NCBI GenBank assembly: GCA_027490915.1
Contig: JAIXXG010000013.1
Span: 1-64,000, forward strand
DNA length: 64,000 nt
Reading direction: 5' to 3'
Origin: Microbacteriaceae bacterium
Lineage (GTDB): Bacteria > Actinomycetota > Actinomycetes > Actinomycetales > Microbacteriaceae
Position 1 is the first letter of the stretch; every line of letters starts with the position of its first letter. The notes under the pieces were generated by a model. It did not search any database and was not told where the DNA came from. It worked only from the letters and a program-made list of their open reading frames with translations. Shown one piece after another: positions 26,898-37,322 of this stretch. A program made the position numbers and the translations under genes.

Positions 26898-28318
26898 GGC
26901 GCGGTCGACTCCGGTTCGCGCGCCTCCAGGGCCGCGCGCACCTGCGGCAGGATGCGGTACACATCCCCGCAGCTCAGGGTCATCACGATGTCGCCGGGCC
27001 GGGCGATCTCGGCGATGCGCAGCGCGGCCTCCTGCCAGTCGGGCCGGTAGTCGACCCGCGATCCGTCAGCGAAGCGGTCGACCACCAGGCGTCCGGTGAC
27101 CCCGGGGATCGGATCCTCCCGAGCGCCGTACACGTCGAGCACGACCGTGTGGTCGGCCGCCCGCTCGTAGACCGCGGCGAACTCGCCCGCCATCGCCTGC
27201 GTGCGGCTGTACAGGTGCGGCTGGTGGATCGCGATGACGCGCCCCTCCCCCGCGACCGAGCGCGCCGTCTGGAGGGCGGCGGCCACCTCGGCCGGATGAT
27301 GGGCGTAGTCGTCGTAGAGGCGCACCCCGTCGGCGAGGCCGTGCGACTCGAAGCGCCGCTGGGTGCCGGCGAAGCCGTCCAGCGCCCGCACGGCGGCGTC
27401 GGCGCCGATGCCGAGACCCGTGAGCACCGCGATGGCCCCGGCGGCGTTGAGGGCGTTGTGGCGGCCCGGGACACCCAGCAGACCATCGACCTCGACACCG
27501 TCGACGGCGACGCGGAACGACACCGGGCCCTCCTCGCCGATCGCCACGAGTCGCACGTCGGCATCGGCGGCCTCGCCGAAGGTGCGCACGCGAGGCCCCT
27601 CCTCGACGGCCCGCAGCCGGTCGCCAACCCGCCGTGTCGCGGGGTCGTCGGCCGACACGACGACGAGCTCGCGGGCGCCCGCCGCGAAGCGGTCGAACGC
27701 GCCCTCCAGCGCCGCCGCGTCACCGTAGTGGTCGAGGTGATCGGTATCGATGTTGGTGATGAGCGCGATGCTCACGTCGTAGAGCAGGAACGACCCGTCG
27801 GACTCGTCGGCCTCCACCACGAAGAGATCCCCCGTACCCCAGGCGGCGCTCGTGCCCGCCCCCTGGATCACGGCCCCGTTGACGAAGGAGGGGTCGAGGT
27901 CGAGGGCGCGCAGGGCCGTGACCAGCATCCCCGTCGACGTGGACTTGCCGTGGGCGCCGGCGACCGCCAGCACCCGCTCGCCCCGCATCAGCCAGGCGAG
28001 CGCCTGGGAGCGATGCAGCACGGGGATGCCGGTGCGGAGCGCCGTCTGGTACTCGGGGTTGTCGACCCAGAGCGCGCCGGTGACGACGAGCGTGTCGGCG
28101 TCGCCGACGTGCGCCGCATCGTGCCCGATGTGCACCGTGATGCCCAGGTCGCGCAGCGCCTGCACCGTGCCCGAGTCGGAGCGGTCGCTGCCCGTGACGC
28201 GATACCCGCGCTCGTGGAACATGCGGGCGATGCCGCTCATGCCGCTGCCGCCGATTCCGACGAAGTGCAGGGCGCCGAGCGTGTCGGGAAGGACGAGGTC
28301 GGGGTCGGGCTTGATCAT
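26894..28318 (-). CDS. murC: UDP-N-acetylmuramate--L-alanine ligase
   Basis: A 474-residue Mur ligase. The N-terminal UDP-binding domain has [14 protein letters not shown]. The ATP P-loop is [12 protein letters not shown] (about residue 112). The central DESDGSF and [11 protein letters not shown] follow, then [13 protein letters not shown], and the C-terminal [13 protein letters not shown]. It adds L-Ala to UDP-MurNAc. All hallmark residues are present, in contrast to the murF position. It lies 11 nt after murG. Confidence 0.97.
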   Translation of the reverse strand: MIKPDPDLVLPDTLGALHFVGIGGSGMSGIARMFHERGYRVTGSDRSDSGTVQALRDLGITVHIGHDAAHVGDADTLVVTGALWVDNPEYQTALRTGIPVLHRSQALAWLMRGERVLAVAGAHGKSTSTGMLVTALRALDLDPSFVNGAVIQGAGTSAAWGTGDLFVVEADESDGSFLLYDVSIALITNIDTDHLDHYGDAAALEGAFDRFAAGARELVVVSADDPATRRVGDRLRAVEEGPRVRTFGEAADADVRLVAIGEEGPVSFRVAVDGVEVDGLLGVPGRHNALNAAGAIAVLTGLGIGADAAVRALDGFAGTQRRFESHGLADGVRLYDDYAHHPAEVAAALQTARSVAGEGRVIAIHQPHLYSRTQAMAGEFAAVYERAADHTVVLDVYGAREDPIPGVTGRLVVDRFADGSRVDYRPDWQEAALRIAEIARPGDIVMTLSCGDVYRILPQVRAALEAREPESTAP

Positions 28319-28329
28319 CGCCGACCAGC

Positions 28330-29412
28330 CTAGGCGGCCCGCTCGGCCAGCGCGGCGCGCACGAGGGCGAGCAGCGCCTCCGCCCCGTCGCGTCGCCCGA
28401 CGGATGCCGCCGCCGCCGCCATGCGGGCGATCTCGTCGCGCCGCTCGAGCAGCGGCACGAGCCGCCCGGCGACCCACTGCTCGCTCAGCTCGCTGTCGGC
28501 GACCAGGATCGCTCCCCCGGCCGCGACGAGCTCACGGGCATTCAGCCGCTGCTCGCCGTTGCCCGCGGCATAGGGCACGAGCACGGCTGGCAGCCCGATC
28601 GCGGCGAGCTCGCTGACGGTCGCCGAGCCGGCCCGGCAGAGCGCCAGATCGGCCGCCGCGAATGCGAGGTCCATGCGGTCGCAGTACGTCATCGTGCGGT
28701 AGCCCGCGAGCCCGGGGTCGTCGCCGCCGCGACCAGTGCCGGTGAGATGCAGCACCTGCCAGCCCGCCCCCAGCACGCGGGCGGCGCTCGCCGTCAGGGT
28801 GGTGTTGAGGCGCAGCGCGCCCGTCGACCCCCCGGTCACGAGCAGGAGCGGCCGATGCGGGTCGAGGTCGAGCTGCGCCCGCGCCTCGGCGCGCAGCGCC
28901 GTGCGGTCGAGCGTGACGATCTCGCGCCGCAGCGGCATGCCGACGACGTGCGCCCCGCGCAGGGGTGTGCCGGCGAAGGTGACGGCGATGGTGCCGCCGA
29001 GCCAGCGGGCCAGCCGGTTGGCGATGCCCGGGCGCGCGTTGGCCTCGTGCGCCACGATCGGCACGCCCTCGCGCCGCGCCGCCACGTAGGCCGGGGCAGC
29101 CGCGTAGCCGCCGAAGCCGACGACCACCTCGACCCCGCGCTCGCGGATGATCGTGCGAGTGCGGTCGACGGCCTCGCCGAACCGCCGCGGAAACCCGAGC
29201 GCCGCGCGCCCGAGCCGCCGCGGGAAGGGCACGCGCGGGATCGTGAGCAGCTCGTAGCCCCGCGCGGGAACGAGCCGGGCCTCGAGGCCCTCGGCCGTTC
29301 CGAGCACGAGCAGCTGCGCCTCCGGCTCGACCGATCGCCAGTGGTCGGCGAGCGCGAGCAGGGGGTTGACGTGACCGGCCGTGCCGCCGCCGGCCAGCAG
29401 GGCCGTGGTCAT
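28330..29412 (-). CDS. murG: Lipid II-forming N-acetylglucosaminyltransferase MurG
   Basis: A 360-residue GT-B glycosyltransferase at the inner membrane face. The N-terminal glycine loop [42 protein letters not shown], the second-domain loop [12 protein letters not shown], and the donor-site [23 protein letters not shown] are all intact. It turns lipid I into lipid II. The start overlaps the ftsW stop (ATGA). Confidence 0.97.
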   Translation of the reverse strand: MTTALLAGGGTAGHVNPLLALADHWRSVEPEAQLLVLGTAEGLEARLVPARGYELLTIPRVPFPRRLGRAALGFPRRFGEAVDRTRTIIRERGVEVVVGFGGYAAAPAYVAARREGVPIVAHEANARPGIANRLARWLGGTIAVTFAGTPLRGAHVVGMPLRREIVTLDRTALRAEARAQLDLDPHRPLLLVTGGSTGALRLNTTLTASAARVLGAGWQVLHLTGTGRGGDDPGLAGYRTMTYCDRMDLAFAAADLALCRAGSATVSELAAIGLPAVLVPYAAGNGEQRLNARELVAAGGAILVADSELSEQWVAGRLVPLLERRDEIARMAAAAASVGRRDGAEALLALVRAALAERAA

Positions 29413-30683
29413 CGCGACGTCCTCCGCGGCGCGGGGGCCAGGCCCGGCTGCGCGCTCGGGGCCCCCGGCGCTGCCGTCGGCAGGCCCCGCGCGAGCGACA
29501 GCACGACGCCCACGGCGAGCAGCGAGGAGAGCAGCGCCGATCCGCCCGCCGAGATGAACGGCAGCGGCAGCCCGAGCACGGGGAGCATGCCGAGCACGAC
29601 GGCGATGTTGACGAACGCCTGACCGATGAGCCAGACCATGATCGCGCCCGTCGCGATGCGCGCGAAGGGGTCGACGTGCCGCCGCACGATGCGCATGAGC
29701 GCAACGGCGAGCACCGCGAACAGCACGAGCACCACGATGGCCCCGATGAGCCCGAGCTCCTCGCCGATGATCGCGAAGATGAAGTCGCTCTCGGCGTGGG
29801 GCAGCCAGCGCCACTTGGTGGCCGAATTGCCGAGCCCGACGCCGAGCACCCCGCCCGAGCCGAGGGCCCACAGCGCGTGCACCGACTGCCAGCAGGTGAA
29901 CTCGTAGTCCTCGGGCGCGCATCCGTTGAGCCAGACGCTGATGCGGCTCGTGCGCGAGGTCGAGGTGAGGGCGAAGATCACCGCGAGCGCGGCGATGCCG
30001 GCGACGAGCAGGCCGAGGTGCCGCAGCGGGGCTCCCGCGAAGAACAGCGCGGCGAGCACGATGGCGATCATGATGGAGGCGGTGCCGAGGTCCTGCCCCA
30101 GCAGCACCATGCCCACCGCGACCCCGGAGACCGGCAGGGCCGGGATGGCCACGCTGCGCAGGTCGGTGAAGGCGTTGGCCCGATCGGCCAGCACGGTGGC
30201 GAGCCACACGACGAGCGCGAGCTTGAGGAACTCGGAGGGCTGCATCGTGAAGCCGAACAGCTCGATCCAGTTGCGGTTTCCGCCGTAGTCGTAGCCGAGG
30301 CCCGTGAAGACCAGCAGTTGCAGGGCGAGCCCGACCATGACGGCGACGCGCGCCCAGCGCCGCCAGAAGACCGCCGGCAGCCGCCCGACCGTGAGCATGA
30401 GCGGGATGCCGATGAGGGCGAACAGGCCCTGCCGCAGGAAGACGGCGAAGAAGTCGCCCTCGTTGTTCTGCGCCGAGGTGACCGCGGACGACGACAGCAC
30501 CATCACGAGCCCGAACAGCACGAGGAACATGACCGTGCCGACCGCGAGCATCGCGTCGGGATCGGTCACGCCGAACAGCCGCCGCACGGCGACGACCGCG
30601 GGAGCGCTCGCGCGGCGACCGGGAGCGGGCGGACCCGGCGGCTCAGCTGCCGCGCGACCCCGCGGTGGGCGGACCGTCGTCAT
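29409..30683 (-). CDS. ftsW: SEDS-family peptidoglycan glycosyltransferase FtsW
   Basis: A 424-residue polytopic protein with ten predicted helices. The SEDS hallmarks are MVLSSSAVTS near helix 1, NRNWIELFGFTMQPSEFLKL, LGQDLGTASIMI, the conserved loop ATKWRWLPHAESDFIFAIIGEE carrying the catalytic-Asp region, and LPLPFISAGGSAL. It polymerises septal glycan with FtsI. The chosen ATG lies inside the murD 3' end (41-nt overlap). The first 40 residues are a Pro/Arg-rich cytosolic tail. Confidence 0.96.
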   Translation of the reverse strand: MTTVRPPRGRAAAEPPGPPAPGRRASAPAVVAVRRLFGVTDPDAMLAVGTVMFLVLFGLVMVLSSSAVTSAQNNEGDFFAVFLRQGLFALIGIPLMLTVGRLPAVFWRRWARVAVMVGLALQLLVFTGLGYDYGGNRNWIELFGFTMQPSEFLKLALVVWLATVLADRANAFTDLRSVAIPALPVSGVAVGMVLLGQDLGTASIMIAIVLAALFFAGAPLRHLGLLVAGIAALAVIFALTSTSRTSRISVWLNGCAPEDYEFTCWQSVHALWALGSGGVLGVGLGNSATKWRWLPHAESDFIFAIIGEELGLIGAIVVLVLFAVLAVALMRIVRRHVDPFARIATGAIMVWLIGQAFVNIAVVLGMLPVLGLPLPFISAGGSALLSSLLAVGVVLSLARGLPTAAPGAPSAQPGLAPAPRRTSR

Positions 30684-32169
30684 GGGCCTCCCCCTCCAGG
30701 TGCTCCCGCACCGCCTGGCTGAACCGGCGGCCGCGGTCGGCGTAGTCGACGAACTGATCCATGGATGCCGCTGCCGGGGCCAGCAGCACGGTGTCGCCGC
30801 TCTCGGCGACACCGGCGGCCAAGCGCACCGCGCGGGGCATCACCTCCCCAGTGTCGTCGTGGTCGACCTCGAACAGAGGGATGAGCGGCGCGTGTCGCTC
30901 GAACGCCGCGCGCACGGCCGCGCGGTCGGTGCCGATGATGACGGCGGCCCGCAGGCGGTCGCGGTGCGTCTCGACGAGGGGTGCGAGGTCGACGCCCTTG
31001 AGCAGCCCCCCGACGATCCACACCACCGAGCGGTAGGCGCTCAGCGCTGAGGCCGCCGCGTGCGGGTTGGTGGCCTTCGAGTCGTCGACCCAGGCGATGT
31101 CGGCACTGATGGCGATGAGCTCGGTGCGGTGGTGGTCGACGTGGAACCGGCGGAGGGCATCCCGGATCGACACGGGGGCCACGTCGAGGGCCCGCGCGAG
31201 GGCGCAGGCGGCAAGCGTGTTCGCGAGGCCGTGCGGCGTGGCGAGACCGGCCGCCGCGACGTCGGCGAGCTCGGCGAGCTCGAGGGCGCTCGTGCGACGG
31301 TCGTCGAGGAAGGCGCGGTCGACGAGCAGGTCGTCGACGACCCCGATGTCGCTCATGCCCGGCGTGTCGGCGCCGAAGCCGATCGCCCGGCAGCCCTCCT
31401 GCACCTCGGCGTTCTCGACCATGCGGATCGTCGCCGGGTCGGTGCGGTTGAACACCGCGGCGATCCGCGTGTTCTCGTAGACCTTCGCCTTCGCGGCCGC
31501 GTAGGCCTCGGCCGAGCCGTGCCAGTCGTAGTGGTCCTCCGCGAGGTTGAGGCAGACGCTCGCGGCGGGGTGCGGCGCGCCGGGCCCCGCGGTCGGCAGC
31601 CAGTGCAGCTGGAAGCTCGAGATCTCGACGACGAGTACGTCGAAGCCGCCCGGATCACGCACCGCGTCGAGCACGGGGATGCCGATGTTGCCGCAGGGCG
31701 CGACGCGCCGACCGTCCTGCTGCAGCATCGTGGCCGTCAGCTGGGTCGTAGTGGTCTTGCCGTTCGTGCCCGTGATGAGCACCCAGTCGGCGGGCGGCGC
31801 GACCTTGTCGCGCACGCGCCAGGCGAGCTCGATGTCTCCCCACAGCGGCAGGTCGCGCTCGCGCGCCCACGCCACGTGGGGGTGGTCGGGGAGGAAGCCC
31901 GGCGAGACGATGACGAGGTCGAGCGCGAGCGCGTCGAACGCCGGAGGCACCGCATCGGGAGCGGTCAGCTCGATCAGCTCGACGCCGATCACCGGCAGGA
32001 TGCGGGCGCGGTCCTCATCCGGTCGGTGCGCTGCGACATGCACGCGGCAGCCGAGCTCGGCGAGGGTGTCGGCGACCGCGAAGCCCGTCACGCCGAGCCC
32101 GAGCACGAGCACCCGCAGCCCCGACCAGTCGTCGTGCCAGCTCGTCAGGTCATCCGGTCGGGCCACCAC
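30643..32169 (-). CDS. murD: UDP-N-acetylmuramoylalanine--D-glutamate ligase
   Basis: A 508-residue Mur ligase. The N-terminal domain has VLVLGLGVTGFAVADTL, the P-loop is TGTNGKTTTTQL (about residue 135), then CGNIGIPVLDAV, EISSFQLHW, NLAEDHYDWHGS and the C-terminal DDSKATNPHAAASAL with LAPAAASMDQF. It adds D-Glu. Two adjacent GTGs (32169, 32166) are possible; the first overlaps the mraY stop, TAGTG. It is fully intact. Confidence 0.97.
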   Translation of the reverse strand: MVARPDDLTSWHDDWSGLRVLVLGLGVTGFAVADTLAELGCRVHVAAHRPDEDRARILPVIGVELIELTAPDAVPPAFDALALDLVIVSPGFLPDHPHVAWARERDLPLWGDIELAWRVRDKVAPPADWVLITGTNGKTTTTQLTATMLQQDGRRVAPCGNIGIPVLDAVRDPGGFDVLVVEISSFQLHWLPTAGPGAPHPAASVCLNLAEDHYDWHGSAEAYAAAKAKVYENTRIAAVFNRTDPATIRMVENAEVQEGCRAIGFGADTPGMSDIGVVDDLLVDRAFLDDRRTSALELAELADVAAAGLATPHGLANTLAACALARALDVAPVSIRDALRRFHVDHHRTELIAISADIAWVDDSKATNPHAAASALSAYRSVVWIVGGLLKGVDLAPLVETHRDRLRAAVIIGTDRAAVRAAFERHAPLIPLFEVDHDDTGEVMPRAVRLAAGVAESGDTVLLAPAAASMDQFVDYADRGRRFSQAVREHLEGEAHDDGPPTAGSRGS

Positions 32170-33266
32170 TACTGGCTGACCCACTCGAGATAGAAGAGCC
32201 CGACGCCGACCGCCACGAAGAGCCCGCCGATGAGCCAGAAGCGCACGACGACGGTGACCTCCGCCCACCCCTTCAGCTCGAAGTGGTGGTGCAGGGGGCT
32301 CATGAGGAAGATGCGCTTGCCCTTCGTGATCTTGAAGTACGCCCGCTGCAGGATGACCGAGCCGGTGACGATGAGGAACAGGCCGCCGATGAGCACGAGC
32401 AGCAGCTCGGTGCGGGTCAGGATCGCGAGGGCGGCGAGGGCACCGCCGATCGCGAGCGACCCCGTGTCGCCCATGAAGATCTGGGCAGGCGAGGTGTTCC
32501 ACCACAGGAAGCCGATGAGGCTCGCGGCGATCGCGGCGGCGACGATCGCCAAGTCGAGCGAGTCGCGCACCTCGTAGCAGCGGTAGGCATTGGCCGGGTC
32601 GAGAGCCGGGTTCTCGCACGACTGGTTGAACTGCCAGAACGCGATGAAGATGTAGGCCGCGACCGAGAGGATCGACGCACCGGTGGCGAGGCCGTCGAGC
32701 CCGTCGGCGACGTTGACCGCGTTGGACGTGCTGATCACGATGATGTTGACCCAGATCGCGAAGGCGATGACCGCACCGATCGAACCCAGCACGGCGAAGT
32801 CGAGCCAGTGGATGTCGCGCACCGCCGAGATCATCGTCGAGGCCGGCGTCTGCCCGTTCTCGTCCGGGAACGACAGCGCGAGGAGGGCGAAGACCGTCGC
32901 GACGATCGCCTGACCGGCCACCTTCGCCCAGCCGCCGAGACCGAGACTGCGCTGCTTGCGGGTCTTCGTGAAGTCGTCGACGAAGCCGACCACACCCAGC
33001 CCCACCATCAGCAGCAGCACCAGCAGGCCGCTCGCGGTGATGCGCTCGCCGACGACGAGGTGCCCGAAGAAGTAGCCGAGCACCGAGCCGAGGATGAAGA
33101 CGATGCCGCCCATCGTCGGCGTGCCCCGCTTGGTGTGATGCGACTGCGGGCCGTCGTCGCGGATGAACTGGCCCCAGCCGATGCGCTCGAACAGCCGGAT
33201 GAACAGCGGCGTCATGAGCAGCGTGAACGAGAGCGAGAACGCGCCCGCCAGCAGGAGTGCGATCAC
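32169..33266 (-). CDS. mraY: Phospho-MurNAc-pentapeptide transferase
   Basis: A 365-residue, ten-helix transferase that makes lipid I. Characteristic segments are [16 protein letters not shown], the Asp pair in [39 protein letters not shown], and the C-terminal [14 protein letters not shown]. The GTG start overlaps the stop of the murF-like gene (GTGA). An insertion between helices ([18 protein letters not shown]) carries two cysteines. Confidence 0.97.
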   Translation of the reverse strand: MIALLLAGAFSLSFTLLMTPLFIRLFERIGWGQFIRDDGPQSHHTKRGTPTMGGIVFILGSVLGYFFGHLVVGERITASGLLVLLLMVGLGVVGFVDDFTKTRKQRSLGLGGWAKVAGQAIVATVFALLALSFPDENGQTPASTMISAVRDIHWLDFAVLGSIGAVIAFAIWVNIIVISTSNAVNVADGLDGLATGASILSVAAYIFIAFWQFNQSCENPALDPANAYRCYEVRDSLDLAIVAAAIAASLIGFLWWNTSPAQIFMGDTGSLAIGGALAALAILTRTELLLVLIGGLFLIVTGSVILQRAYFKITKGKRIFLMSPLHHHFELKGWAEVTVVVRFWLIGGLFVAVGVGLFYLEWVSQ

Positions 33267-33919
33267 GAGGCGCCCCCGGAGAGCCGCTCGACGAGCGGGG
33301 TCAGGTCGAGGCCGGCGCCGCCGGTCACGAGGATCACGGTGTCCGGTCCGCTCGTTGCACGCACGAAATCGTACGCGGTGTCGGGGTCGTCCATGAGCAC
33401 GGACTCGCCGTCCCACGAACCCTCGAGCCCGGCCGCCATGTGCAGGTGCCGGGCCTCCTGCCCCACCACGACCAGCTGCCGGATGTCGAGCCGCACGACG
33501 ATGCGCCCGAGAGCATCGTGGGCATCGAGCCGGTCGACCGGCTCCACCGCGAGCGGACCCACGACCGCGAGGGTGCGGAATCCGGAACGACCGAGATCGG
33601 CGAGCACGCGCAGCGACGCGCGCACCTCGTCGGGCTCGAGAGCGGCGGTGTCGTCGAGCAGCAGGGCACCGGCGGCCGTGCGGCGGCGCTGCATGCGGCG
33701 GGGCAGGTCGTCGGTGGGCAGCGCGCTGAGCGCCGCATCCAGCCCCGATCCGGCGGCCAGCGCGGCCTCGAGTGCGCCGATCGCGCGGCGCACGGCCTCC
33801 GACCCGAGCTGCGGGATGCGCACCGTGCGCCGCTCGTCCCCGATCAGCAGCTCGAGCACCGTGCCGGAGGGCTCGGAGCGCGCGTCGTCGATGCGCACCG
33901 CGGTCACGAGCTCGGCCAT
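33263..33919 (-). CDS. Truncated MurF-like protein lacking the UDP- and ATP-binding domains
   Basis: This ORF occupies the exact murF slot between murE and mraY but encodes only 218 residues, where MurF is usually about 450-500. What remains aligns by eye with the end of the central domain ([20 protein letters not shown], where MurF has L-G-x-H-N-x-x-N) and the C-terminal domain ([17 protein letters not shown], then [19 protein letters not shown] and [16 protein letters not shown]). There is no GTNGKT P-loop. The C-terminal DDxYNANP motif reads DDTAALEP (89-96), and the central HN/N residues are lost. The frame is clean and overlaps both neighbours (15 nt into murE, GTGA with mraY), with GAGGCGGG before the ATG, so it looks translated. 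It could be a decayed MurF, a repurposed scaffold, or one half of a split enzyme. Confidence 0.75.
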   Translation of the reverse strand: MAELVTAVRIDDARSEPSGTVLELLIGDERRTVRIPQLGSEAVRRAIGALEAALAAGSGLDAALSALPTDDLPRRMQRRRTAAGALLLDDTAALEPDEVRASLRVLADLGRSGFRTLAVVGPLAVEPVDRLDAHDALGRIVVRLDIRQLVVVGQEARHLHMAAGLEGSWDGESVLMDDPDTAYDFVRATSGPDTVILVTGGAGLDLTPLVERLSGGAS

Positions 33920-35451
33920 CCCGCCTCGCGCAGGGCCTCGCGAGCGAGAGCGCGCGCGTCGAACGGAACCTTCACGCCGCCGACGTCGCGGTAGTCGAGG
34001 TGGCCCGGGCCCGCCCAGAGCACGGTGTCACCCGGTGCCGCCATCGCCACCGCGACGCGGATCGCCTCCTCGGGCGGCACGACCTCGTGCACCTCGACCG
34101 GGGAGGAGGCCGCGCGCACGCCCTCGAGCAGGGCCGCGCGGATCACCGCCGGGTCCTCCAGCCGCGGGTGGTGGTCGGTCACGATGACGACGTCGCTGCC
34201 CTCGGCCGCGACCCTGCCCATGTCGAAGCGCTTCGTCGCGTCGCGGTTGCCGTTGGCGGCGCACAGCACGATGAGCCGCCCCGGGGTGAACGGCCGCAGG
34301 GCGGCGAGCGTCGTCGCGTAGGCGTCGGCGCTGTGCCCGAAGTCGACGAAGACCGCGGGGCCGCCCTCGCCCGAGACCCGCTCGGCCCGACCGGGAAGGT
34401 AGACGTCGATCGGCGCGTCGCCGAGGGCCGCCTGGATGCTCGCCAGACTGTGCCCGGCCCGCACCAGCATGACGATCGCGAGGCCGGCGTTGGCCGCCAT
34501 ATGCGCTCCGACCACCGGCACGGCGCTCGTGAGCACGGCGCCCTCCGGGCCGTGCAGGGCGAAAGCGGTGCGGTCGGGCTCCTGCGCGGTGATCGTGAGC
34601 CGCCAGTCGGCATCGACCTCCGGCCGCGAGCTGATGGTCGTGACCGGCACATCGGCGAGGGCGGCGACGCGGTCGCCGTAGGCCGAGTCGAGCGAGATGA
34701 CGGCCTGCCGCGTGCGCTCGGCCGTGAACAGCTGGGCCTTGGCCGCGAGGTACGCGTCCATCGTGCCGTAGTCGTCGAGGTGGTCGTGGCTGAGGTTGGT
34801 GAACCCCGTGACGTCGAAGAGCACGCCGTCGACGCGGTGCCGGGTGAGCGCCTGGGCGCTGACCTCGAGCGTCGCCACGTCGATGCCCCGCTCGGCGAGC
34901 AGCGCGATCATCGCGTGCACCTCCGGGGCCTCGGGCGTCGTGAGCCGGCTCGCGGAGCGCTCGCCGTCGATCACCCGCTCGGCCGTCGTGCTGAGGCCGG
35001 TGCGCAGCGCCAGCTGCCGCGCAACGGCGTCGAGCAGGTAGGCCGTCGAGGTCTTGCCGTTGGTGCCTGTCACGCCGAACAGGGTGACCGCAGCATCCGC
35101 GGTGCCGTAGACCCACGCCGACACCGCTCCGAGCATGGCCCGCGGGTGCTCGGCGACCAGCGCGGTCAGCCCTGCGGCGCGCACGCGGTCGAGGCCCGCA
35201 GGGTCGGTGAGCACGGCGACCGCGCCGCGCTCGTGCGCCTCGTCGACGAAGGCGGCACCGTGGGTGTGCGCCCCCTGCAGAGCGACGTAGAGGTCGCCGG
35301 GGTGCACGTGCGAGGCCGCGACGGCGACACCCGTGACGCCCGCCTGAGCGGTATCGCCGTGCACGGCGAGACCGAACGCCTCGGCGAGCTCGGCGAGCGG
35401 GCGCGGTGCCCGGTGCTCGGGTCGCAGCACCGTCAGGGGGGATGGGGGCAC
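33904..35451 (-). CDS. murE: MurE-family UDP-MurNAc-tripeptide synthetase with atypical C-terminal motifs
   Basis: A 515-residue Mur ligase that should add the third stem-peptide residue. The N-terminal domain is followed by an intact P-loop GTNGKT (129-134), [38 protein letters not shown] and the carbamate-Lys region YLAAKAQLF (about 234-242). C-terminal motifs deviate: DYAHTPD reads DFGHSAD (370-376), the GxGGDRD loop reads ANGNRD (399-404) although TKR follows, and the DNPR specificity motif reads DHHPR (426-430). Loss of DNPR argues against meso-DAP as substrate, as inference. GAGG lies 5 nt before the GTG. Confidence 0.92.
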   Translation of the reverse strand: MPPSPLTVLRPEHRAPRPLAELAEAFGLAVHGDTAQAGVTGVAVAASHVHPGDLYVALQGAHTHGAAFVDEAHERGAVAVLTDPAGLDRVRAAGLTALVAEHPRAMLGAVSAWVYGTADAAVTLFGVTGTNGKTSTAYLLDAVARQLALRTGLSTTAERVIDGERSASRLTTPEAPEVHAMIALLAERGIDVATLEVSAQALTRHRVDGVLFDVTGFTNLSHDHLDDYGTMDAYLAAKAQLFTAERTRQAVISLDSAYGDRVAALADVPVTTISSRPEVDADWRLTITAQEPDRTAFALHGPEGAVLTSAVPVVGAHMAANAGLAIVMLVRAGHSLASIQAALGDAPIDVYLPGRAERVSGEGGPAVFVDFGHSADAYATTLAALRPFTPGRLIVLCAANGNRDATKRFDMGRVAAEGSDVVIVTDHHPRLEDPAVIRAALLEGVRAASSPVEVHEVVPPEEAIRVAVAMAAPGDTVLWAGPGHLDYRDVGGVKVPFDARALAREALREAGWPSS

Positions 35452-35524
35452 CGGAACCTCAGCTCTGCTCTCGTCCGCTCAGCGTCACTCGGGGGCTGAC
35501 GCAGACTGCTGCGCTCAGCGGCGC

Positions 35525-37300
35525 CTACCAGGCGAGCGGCAGGCGGGGTGCCGGCTCGCTCGACGGGGCGACCCGGAACGTTGTGAGCACCTGGGTCATG
35601 ATCGCCCGGAAGGTGGGCGCCGCGGTAGCCGACGTCCTCATCGTATCGGGCTTGCCGTAGGTGACGACAACGACGTACTGCGGGTCGTCCGCCGGCGCGA
35701 CACCCGCGACCGAGATGATTCGCTGGTCGGTGTAGCGGCCGTTCTCGGCGACCTCGGCGGTGCCGGTCTTGGCGGCGACGCGGTACCCCGGAATGTCGAT
35801 CGTGCGGGCGATCGCGCTGTCGGTGGCGACACCCTGCATCATCGCGAGGGTCGTCTCGGCGGCCGCCTCCGAGACCGCGCGCACGCCCTCCCCCGACGGC
35901 AGGTGCGTCATGGTGCCATCGGGATGCTCGCACCCCGCGACGAGCGTGAGCGGCAGGCGCACCCCGCCGTTGGCGAGCGCCTGGTACGCGCTCGCGATCT
36001 GCGCGCTCGTTGCCGACATGCCCTGGCCGAACATCTGCGTCAGAGCGGTGTGCCCGTCGATGGTCTCCGGGTCGGGCAGGCGCCCGCTGGATTCGCCGAG
36101 GAAGTCGACGGCGGTCTCCTGCCCGATCCCGAAGGCGGCGAGGTAGTCGTGGCGCTGCTGCACGCTCAGGCGCTCGCTCAGCACGGAGGTGCCGGTGTTC
36201 GACGAGCGCACGAGCACACCCGCGGCGGTCAGCCGCAGGTCGTCGTGCGCCCAAGCATCCGTGATGGAGTAGCCATCGATGGTCGGCAGCCGGCCCGGGG
36301 CGACGACCTGCTCGCCGGGGGACGTGAGCCCCGCATCCAGCAGGGCGGCGAAGGTCAGCGACTTGATGACCGAGCCGGGCTCGAACGGGGCGCTGAAGCT
36401 GCGCGAGCCGAGGTTGTCGACGGCGGTGCCATCGACGTCGTTGGGGTCGACCGTGGGCCAGTCGGCGGCGGCGATCACGTGCGCGTCGTCGACGCGCACG
36501 ACCCAGGCCGTCGCCCAGTCGGCGCCGATCGCGATGGCCTGCTCGGCGATCGTCTGCTGCGCGAACCACTGCAGGTCGGCGTCGATGGTCAGGTGCAGCG
36601 TGCCGCCGTCGACGGCCTCCTGCTGCACGACCGTCGTGCCGGGCAGCCGCACCCCGTCGGCGCCCCGCTCGTAGGTCGAGGTGCCGTTCGTCGCTGCGAG
36701 GCAGTCGTCGAGCCGCCGCTCCAGCCCCGTCTGCGGCCCATCGGTGCCGAGGAAGCCGACGAGGTTGCCGGCGATCTGGCCGTTGGGGTACGTGCGGCTC
36801 GGCAGACGCTCCCAGTAGACCCAGGGGATGTCGAGCTCGCGCACGGCCTGGAACTGCTCGGTCGTGACGCGCCGGGCGAGGTAGGCGTGATCGTCTTCGG
36901 GATTCTCGGCGAGCTGCGCCTCGATCTCGGCGCGCATCGCGATCGGATCACCCTCGACGATCGCGGCGACCGCGGCGAGGGCGTCGGCCACCGTGGTCGT
37001 GACCTTCGCCCCCGTCTCCTCATCGGTGCGGGTGTAGTCACGCACGAATCGGGGCGAAACGGTGATGTCGTAGCGGTACACCGAGTCGGCGAGCGGCACC
37101 CCGTTGGCGTCGACGATGTCGCCGCGAGCGCCGTACACGGTGACGGGGATCGACCGGCGCGCCTCCGACTCCTCCGCCAGCTCGGCGGCGCGCACGACCT
37201 GGATGTCGATGAGCCGCACGACGAACGAGCCGAGCACGATCGCGATGAGCAGCGTCCAGGCGGCGAGGCGGCGTCGGGTGCGACGGTCGGCGGTCACCAC
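35525..37300 (-). CDS. ftsI: Septal peptidoglycan transpeptidase (class B PBP, FtsI)
   Basis: A 591-residue protein: short cytosolic tail, one transmembrane helix (about residues 12-30), a PBP dimerisation domain (IPVTVYGARGDIVDANG), and a transpeptidase domain with active-site SxxK in PGSVIKS, SxN in SSNTG, and KTGTA. It cross-links septal wall with FtsW. Two consecutive GTGs begin the ORF. A 73-bp gap to murE follows, with a weak GCGTCA/TGACGC inverted repeat. Confidence 0.96.
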   Translation of the reverse strand: MVTADRRTRRRLAAWTLLIAIVLGSFVVRLIDIQVVRAAELAEESEARRSIPVTVYGARGDIVDANGVPLADSVYRYDITVSPRFVRDYTRTDEETGAKVTTTVADALAAVAAIVEGDPIAMRAEIEAQLAENPEDDHAYLARRVTTEQFQAVRELDIPWVYWERLPSRTYPNGQIAGNLVGFLGTDGPQTGLERRLDDCLAATNGTSTYERGADGVRLPGTTVVQQEAVDGGTLHLTIDADLQWFAQQTIAEQAIAIGADWATAWVVRVDDAHVIAAADWPTVDPNDVDGTAVDNLGSRSFSAPFEPGSVIKSLTFAALLDAGLTSPGEQVVAPGRLPTIDGYSITDAWAHDDLRLTAAGVLVRSSNTGTSVLSERLSVQQRHDYLAAFGIGQETAVDFLGESSGRLPDPETIDGHTALTQMFGQGMSATSAQIASAYQALANGGVRLPLTLVAGCEHPDGTMTHLPSGEGVRAVSEAAAETTLAMMQGVATDSAIARTIDIPGYRVAAKTGTAEVAENGRYTDQRIISVAGVAPADDPQYVVVVTYGKPDTMRTSATAAPTFRAIMTQVLTTFRVAPSSEPAPRLPLAW

Positions 37301-37322
37301 GATGGCGTCTCCTCCCGTGCTC

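Noticed and set aside
33263-35451. A frameshift splitting one full-length MurF
   Set aside because: The sequence upstream of the short MurF-like ORF is the intact 3' end of murE, leaving no room for MurF N-terminal domains in any frame. It is a domain loss, not a frameshift.
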